From NCBI GenBank assembly GCA_017504065.1, contig JAFVRU010000107.1, forward strand, positions 1 through 9,480: a stretch of 9,480 bases of DNA. The letters run 5' to 3'. Made by a program: the position numbers and the translations under genes. A model generated the notes under the pieces. It was given only the letters and a program-made list of their open reading frames with translations, had not been told where the DNA came from and ran no database searches. Source of the DNA: Clostridia bacterium. Lineage in GTDB: Bacteria > Bacillota > Clostridia > Christensenellales > Borkfalkiaceae. Positions 6,631 to 9,480 of the stretch are shown piece after piece (positions within the stretch are counted from its first letter, which is position 1; every line of letters begins with the position of its first letter).

Positions 6631-6648
6631 TGTAAATTCCTATTTACA
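6631..6648. promoter_or_regulatory. Candidate operator, 7-4-7 palindrome between divergent genes
   Basis: TGTAAAT (6631-6637), TCCT, and ATTTACA (6642-6648) form a perfect inverted repeat in the intergenic gap. Its right arm contains the -35 box of the hydrolase operon. Its left arm read on the minus strand also gives TTTACA, which could be the -35 of the regulator gene with a weak TATTAG -10 box 16 nt on (6609-6614). A symmetric site shared by two divergent promoters is a good operator candidate. AraC proteins often prefer direct repeats, so another regulator or a hairpin remains possible. Confidence 0.45.
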
Positions 6649-6671
6649 AAACAGTATAACAAATGTATAAT
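6643..6671 (+). promoter_or_regulatory. Sigma-A-type promoter of the hydrolase operon
   Basis: The -35 box TTTACA (6643-6648) and the perfect -10 box TATAAT (6666-6671) are separated by 17 nt. Transcription would start near 6678, about 43 nt before the ATG at 6721. The -35 box lies inside the palindrome at 6631-6648. Confidence 0.7.
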
Positions 6672-6720
6672 TAAAAAGTCAAACAAAAAATAACGCATTT
6701 TGACAAAAGGAGAAAGTATT

Positions 6721-7464
6721 ATGAGCAACAGTTTTAAAATGGAATACGGTTATCCGTTGGAAGTAGAAAGAGCGAAAAGAGAAAATTGGCCCGTCATGTT
6801 CACGGTCGGCACGATGGAATACCACAGCACGCATTGTCCGTTCGGCTGCGATACGATGATCGCGCAAGGCATTATTGAAAAGGTCGCGGAAAAAGTAGAC
6901 GCGATGATTTTACCGCCCGTATGGTACGGCGTGGCGAGCTACGCCGTCGGCGGTCCTGAAACCAATACCTTGAACGTCGATTGCGACACGATTGAAAGCT
7001 ACGTATACTGCATTTTAAAATCCCTTTTCGACAGCGGATTCAAGAAAAATATTTACATTGTCATCGCGCACCAAACGGAAGATTATTTGCCAATGACGCT
7101 AGCATGTATGAAAGCAGCGAAAAAACTCATCATGGCGGACTTGGAACAAACGGGCGGCTACGGCTGGTGGGGTAAGAACGAAAACAGAGATTTCTTCGAA
7201 CACCTTTCCGAAGCCGACAGCCCTTGGAACAGAATCCGCGTCGTACTCATCCCCTACACGAAAAATGCGTCGGGCGAAGGCGATCACGCGGGCGTTTACG
7301 AATGCTCCATGCTCGAAGCGCTCTACCCCGGTTCGATCAAACTCGATCGCTTAAAGGACTCCAACGACTGGTTTGCGGAAACGGCGAAAGATTTGAACTT
7401 GGAGCTCGGTCAAGAAATGGTCGACATCGCGGTAAACGATATCATCGATATGATTAAAGGTTAA
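6721..7464 (+). CDS. Creatininase-superfamily metal-dependent amidohydrolase
   Basis: A 247-residue protein of the creatininase superfamily (creatininase, formamide hydrolases such as ArfB, and MftE-like peptidases), which use two metals to hydrolyse amide-type bonds. Visible family features, in order: the strand PVMFTVGTMEYHSTHCPFGCDT (residues 24-45), giving Glu33, His35 and Asp44 as likely metal ligands; the ILPPVWYGVA strand at 63-72; a VIAHQTED stretch with His117 where most members have NGHGGN; and GDHAGVYECS at 187-196, the His-Ala-Gly-x-x-Glu region. Compared with the usual HGxHLPxxTD, the first motif is altered to HSTHCPFGCD, and the Asn-Gly-His-Gly-Gly-Asn loop is replaced. Metal ligation seems kept but substrate contacts are not standard. 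The ATG at 6721 is preferred over an in-frame ATG at 6700 because AAAGGAGA stands 7 nt before it. The next gene starts 3 nt after the stop. True creatinine hydrolysis is unlikely in this context. The substrate may be an N-substituted sugar or amide, which is inference. Confidence 0.8.
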   Translation: MSNSFKMEYGYPLEVERAKRENWPVMFTVGTMEYHSTHCPFGCDTMIAQGIIEKVAEKVDAMILPPVWYGVASYAVGGPETNTLNVDCDTIESYVYCILKSLFDSGFKKNIYIVIAHQTEDYLPMTLACMKAAKKLIMADLEQTGGYGWWGKNENRDFFEHLSEADSPWNRIRVVLIPYTKNASGEGDHAGVYECSMLEALYPGSIKLDRLKDSNDWFAETAKDLNLELGQEMVDIAVNDIIDMIKG

Positions 7465-7467
7465 AAA

Positions 7468-9480
7468 ATGTTACAAAAACAACGCAATTACGATTTTAAA
7501 ACCGAGCTTTTAACCGTACATAAGCCGAACGTTCGCAACGAAGCGCTTCTTCCTGAAAACAACGAGTTCGTTTTTACGGACGGAGTCAAGATCTACGTGC
7601 AAAATCCTGACAACCAAGTCATCATGACGGCGGCGCGGGATTTTGTGGAGTATTTATTTACTTCGATGAACGTATCCGCCTGTATCGTCAAAAATCCGAA
7701 TGGGGCGGCAGTTACCGTTACGCTCGGGCGCGATCTTGGCGAAGCGAACGGGTATATGGGCTATCGGATCACAACGGAGCAAAACTCCGTTACCATCGAA
7801 GGCTACGACGACCGCGGCGTAGCGCAAGCTTTTTATTACTTGGAAGATTTACTGAATATCCGCAAAGCGCCCTTTCTTACCGTCGGAACGGTTGCGCGAA
7901 AGGCGTTGTTTTCCCCGCGAATTACGCAATCCCCGTTCGGCATGTACGAATACCCCGACGAAGCGTTTGCTTGGATCGCGCATAACGGCTATGACGCCAT
8001 CGATTTGTGGCTCAACGACGCGTATACGGATACGCGCGGGTATTATATCGATTTGCGGTTGATTGCAGAGCGAGCGGAAAAATACGGCATCGACGTATAC
8101 GTATTATTGTGTACGGAACACTCCAAACATCCCGACGACGATGGCGCGCAGGAATTCTACGACGCTTTATACGGCGAGCTGTTCGACGTGTGCCCGAAGC
8201 TGAAAGGGATTTCTTTGACGGGCGAATCGAATCAGTTTGCCAGCCGCGATCCTGCGGTGGGAGAAACTCCGTACTCCAAGAACTTCAAGGACAATATTCC
8301 GACGGGAAAATCCAGCCCCGGTTGGTGGCCTTGCAAAGACTATCCCGCTTGGGCGGAAATGATCGCAAACGCTGTGCGCAAAAAACGGGCGGACGCGGAA
8401 ATTATTTTCGATACCTATAATTGGGGTTACGCTCCCGAACAGGAACGCGTACGCTTGATTGAAGAACTTCCGCAAAACGTCAGCTTAATGGCGACTTGGG
8501 ATATGTTCCACCAATATAAGCTCGGGGATTCGGTTGAAACCGTTTGGGATTATTCGTTGAGTTTCGTAGGTCCGGGTGAGTATTTTGCGAGCGAAGCGAT
8601 TGCGGCGAAGAAACGCGGAATCAAGCTTTTGGCGAACGCGCAAACTTCGGGTCGCACTTGGGATTTTGGGGTGATTCCCTACGAGCCTATGCCCCAACAA
8701 TGGATCAAACGCTATAAAGCGATGCAGCAAGCGCATAGAGAATGGGGCTTGTCGGGGATCGAGGAAAACATTCATTACGGTTTCCACCCGTCGATTATTT
8801 GCGAGTTGGAAAAACAAGCGTTTTTTACGCAGGTTGAGCCTTTGGAAACAACGCTTGAAAAACTGTTGCGGCGCGACTACGGCGCAAACGCCAAAGCGGT
8901 TGAAACAGCCATGGCTGCGTTCAGCGAAGCGATTACGCATTTCGTACCCAACAACGAAGACATGTACGGAAGTTTCCGTATCGGTCCGTCCTATCCGCTT
9001 TGGTCGGGCGTGATGGAAGGCTTGCCGGCGAGCATTCCCGAGCAGGGAAAAATGCCGTCTAAACCGCATGCTATGTTCGGGAATTTTATCTATTTCGGAA
9101 CGTACACTCCCGATTCAGACGGAAAAAACTCGCTGCCCGGCGTACGTATTTTCGATGAAATCCGTTCTATTGAAGTCATGGAACGGCTGTTTAACGACGG
9201 AATCGGGATTTTGGAAAACGTTGCAAGCCCTGACGAAGCGATTTGGAAGCTCCTGAATCTTGCGAAGTTTATGCGCAACACCGCTCGTACGGCGTTGAAC
9301 GTGAAAAAGCACTATATCGCAAAGCAAAAGTTGAGCATAGCAGGCAGCAAGGCGCTTGCGGAAAAATGCATTGCGGAGATTGAGAAGATCGTGCTTCGGG
9401 AACGTGAAAACGTTTTAGATACGATTCCGCTTGTGCAAACGGACTCGCGATTGGGATGGGAACCGAGCATGGAATACACC
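7468..9480 (+). CDS. Large glycoside-hydrolase-like protein (GH20/GH67-type N-domain plus TIM barrel), partial at 3' end
   Basis: The frame is open from ATG 7468 to the end of the window: 671 codons and no stop, so the C-terminus is missing. AAAGG lies 7 nt upstream, inside the last codons of the creatininase-like gene, so the two are co-transcribed and probably coupled. Residues 30-145 resemble the alpha/beta domain that precedes the barrel in GH20, GH67 and related families, with VTVTLG, YRITTEQNSVTIEGYDDRG and AFYYLEDLL. Residues 150-450 look like a TIM barrel. Strand ends carry AIDLWLND, YVLLCTEHS, LKGISLTGES (Glu253), EIIFDTYNWGY (Asp315), SLMATWDMF (Asp345) and GLSGIEEN (Glu432/433), with a Trp-rich PGWWPC loop at 284-289. 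A helical domain follows from about 455. The Asp-Glu pair of GH20 hexosaminidases (as in GGDE) is not present, so the catalytic residues differ; Glu253 is the best acid candidate. There is no signal peptide, so the enzyme should act in the cytoplasm on an imported substrate. The fold assignment is fairly sure; the exact family and substrate are not. Confidence 0.7.
   Translation, partial: MLQKQRNYDFKTELLTVHKPNVRNEALLPENNEFVFTDGVKIYVQNPDNQVIMTAARDFVEYLFTSMNVSACIVKNPNGAAVTVTLGRDLGEANGYMGYRITTEQNSVTIEGYDDRGVAQAFYYLEDLLNIRKAPFLTVGTVARKALFSPRITQSPFGMYEYPDEAFAWIAHNGYDAIDLWLNDAYTDTRGYYIDLRLIAERAEKYGIDVYVLLCTEHSKHPDDDGAQEFYDALYGELFDVCPKLKGISLTGESNQFASRDPAVGETPYSKNFKDNIPTGKSSPGWWPCKDYPAWAEMIANAVRKKRADAEIIFDTYNWGYAPEQERVRLIEELPQNVSLMATWDMFHQYKLGDSVETVWDYSLSFVGPGEYFASEAIAAKKRGIKLLANAQTSGRTWDFGVIPYEPMPQQWIKRYKAMQQAHREWGLSGIEENIHYGFHPSIICELEKQAFFTQVEPLETTLEKLLRRDYGANAKAVETAMAAFSEAITHFVPNNEDMYGSFRIGPSYPLWSGVMEGLPASIPEQGKMPSKPHAMFGNFIYFGTYTPDSDGKNSLPGVRIFDEIRSIEVMERLFNDGIGILENVASPDEAIWKLLNLAKFMRNTARTALNVKKHYIAKQKLSIAGSKALAEKCIAEIEKIVLRERENVLDTIPLVQTDSRLGWEPSMEYT

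Noticed and set aside
8485..9069. Minus-strand frame of 194 codons opposite the glycosidase-like gene
   Set aside because: It is the antisense reading of a clearly coding, conserved plus-strand frame, Arg/Phe-rich and without a start signal.

Overview
The window looks like chromosomal or genomic-island DNA from a low-to-mid GC Gram-positive anaerobe, most likely an uncultured gut member of the Clostridia. This is inferred from four things: AGGAGG-type ribosome binding sites, sigma-A-like promoters, an AbiE system of the Firmicutes type, and an AraC-controlled hydrolase locus beside a very large beta-repeat protein. No gene fixes the taxon. Base composition visibly changes along the window: the AbiE end is AT-rich, the large repeat gene is intermediate, and the hydrolase end is the most GC-rich. 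This suggests pieces of different origin.

Left part (1-841, minus strand): a type IV toxin-antitoxin operon. The AbiEi-family antitoxin is complete, and the AbiEii nucleotidyltransferase toxin runs off the left edge. Their genes overlap by 14 bp. A near-consensus promoter (TTGACA, 17 bp, TATACT) precedes the operon, and a palindrome covers its -10 box, as expected for autorepression.

Positions 842-1722 hold no convincing gene but are full of structure. There are five strong hairpins. A 22-bp direct repeat occurs twice and reads like the 3' end of a tRNA (T-loop to CCA), although no tRNA body is attached. One copy forms the arm of a large palindrome whose core is a two-way terminator.

Centre (1723-5598, minus strand): a 1291-codon open frame made of about ten degenerate beta-rich units of 70-100 residues. 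Its first codon lies in the T-tract of the upstream regulator's terminator, it has no classical signal peptide, and repeat homology begins only near codon 26. It is best read as the 3' part of a large surface or secreted protein that lost its 5' end. A terminator follows its stop. Diverged copies of the tRNA-like repeat flank this segment in inverted orientation.

Right part (5756-9480): an AraC-family regulator on the minus strand is divergent from a plus-strand operon. The operon holds a creatininase-superfamily metal hydrolase and then a large glycoside-hydrolase-like protein that is open at the right edge. The 134-bp gap between them has a good plus-strand promoter and a 7-4-7 palindrome that could be a shared operator. 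The likely logic is a sensed sugar or glycoside derivative that induces an amidohydrolase and a glycosidase-like enzyme. The substrate cannot be read from the sequence.
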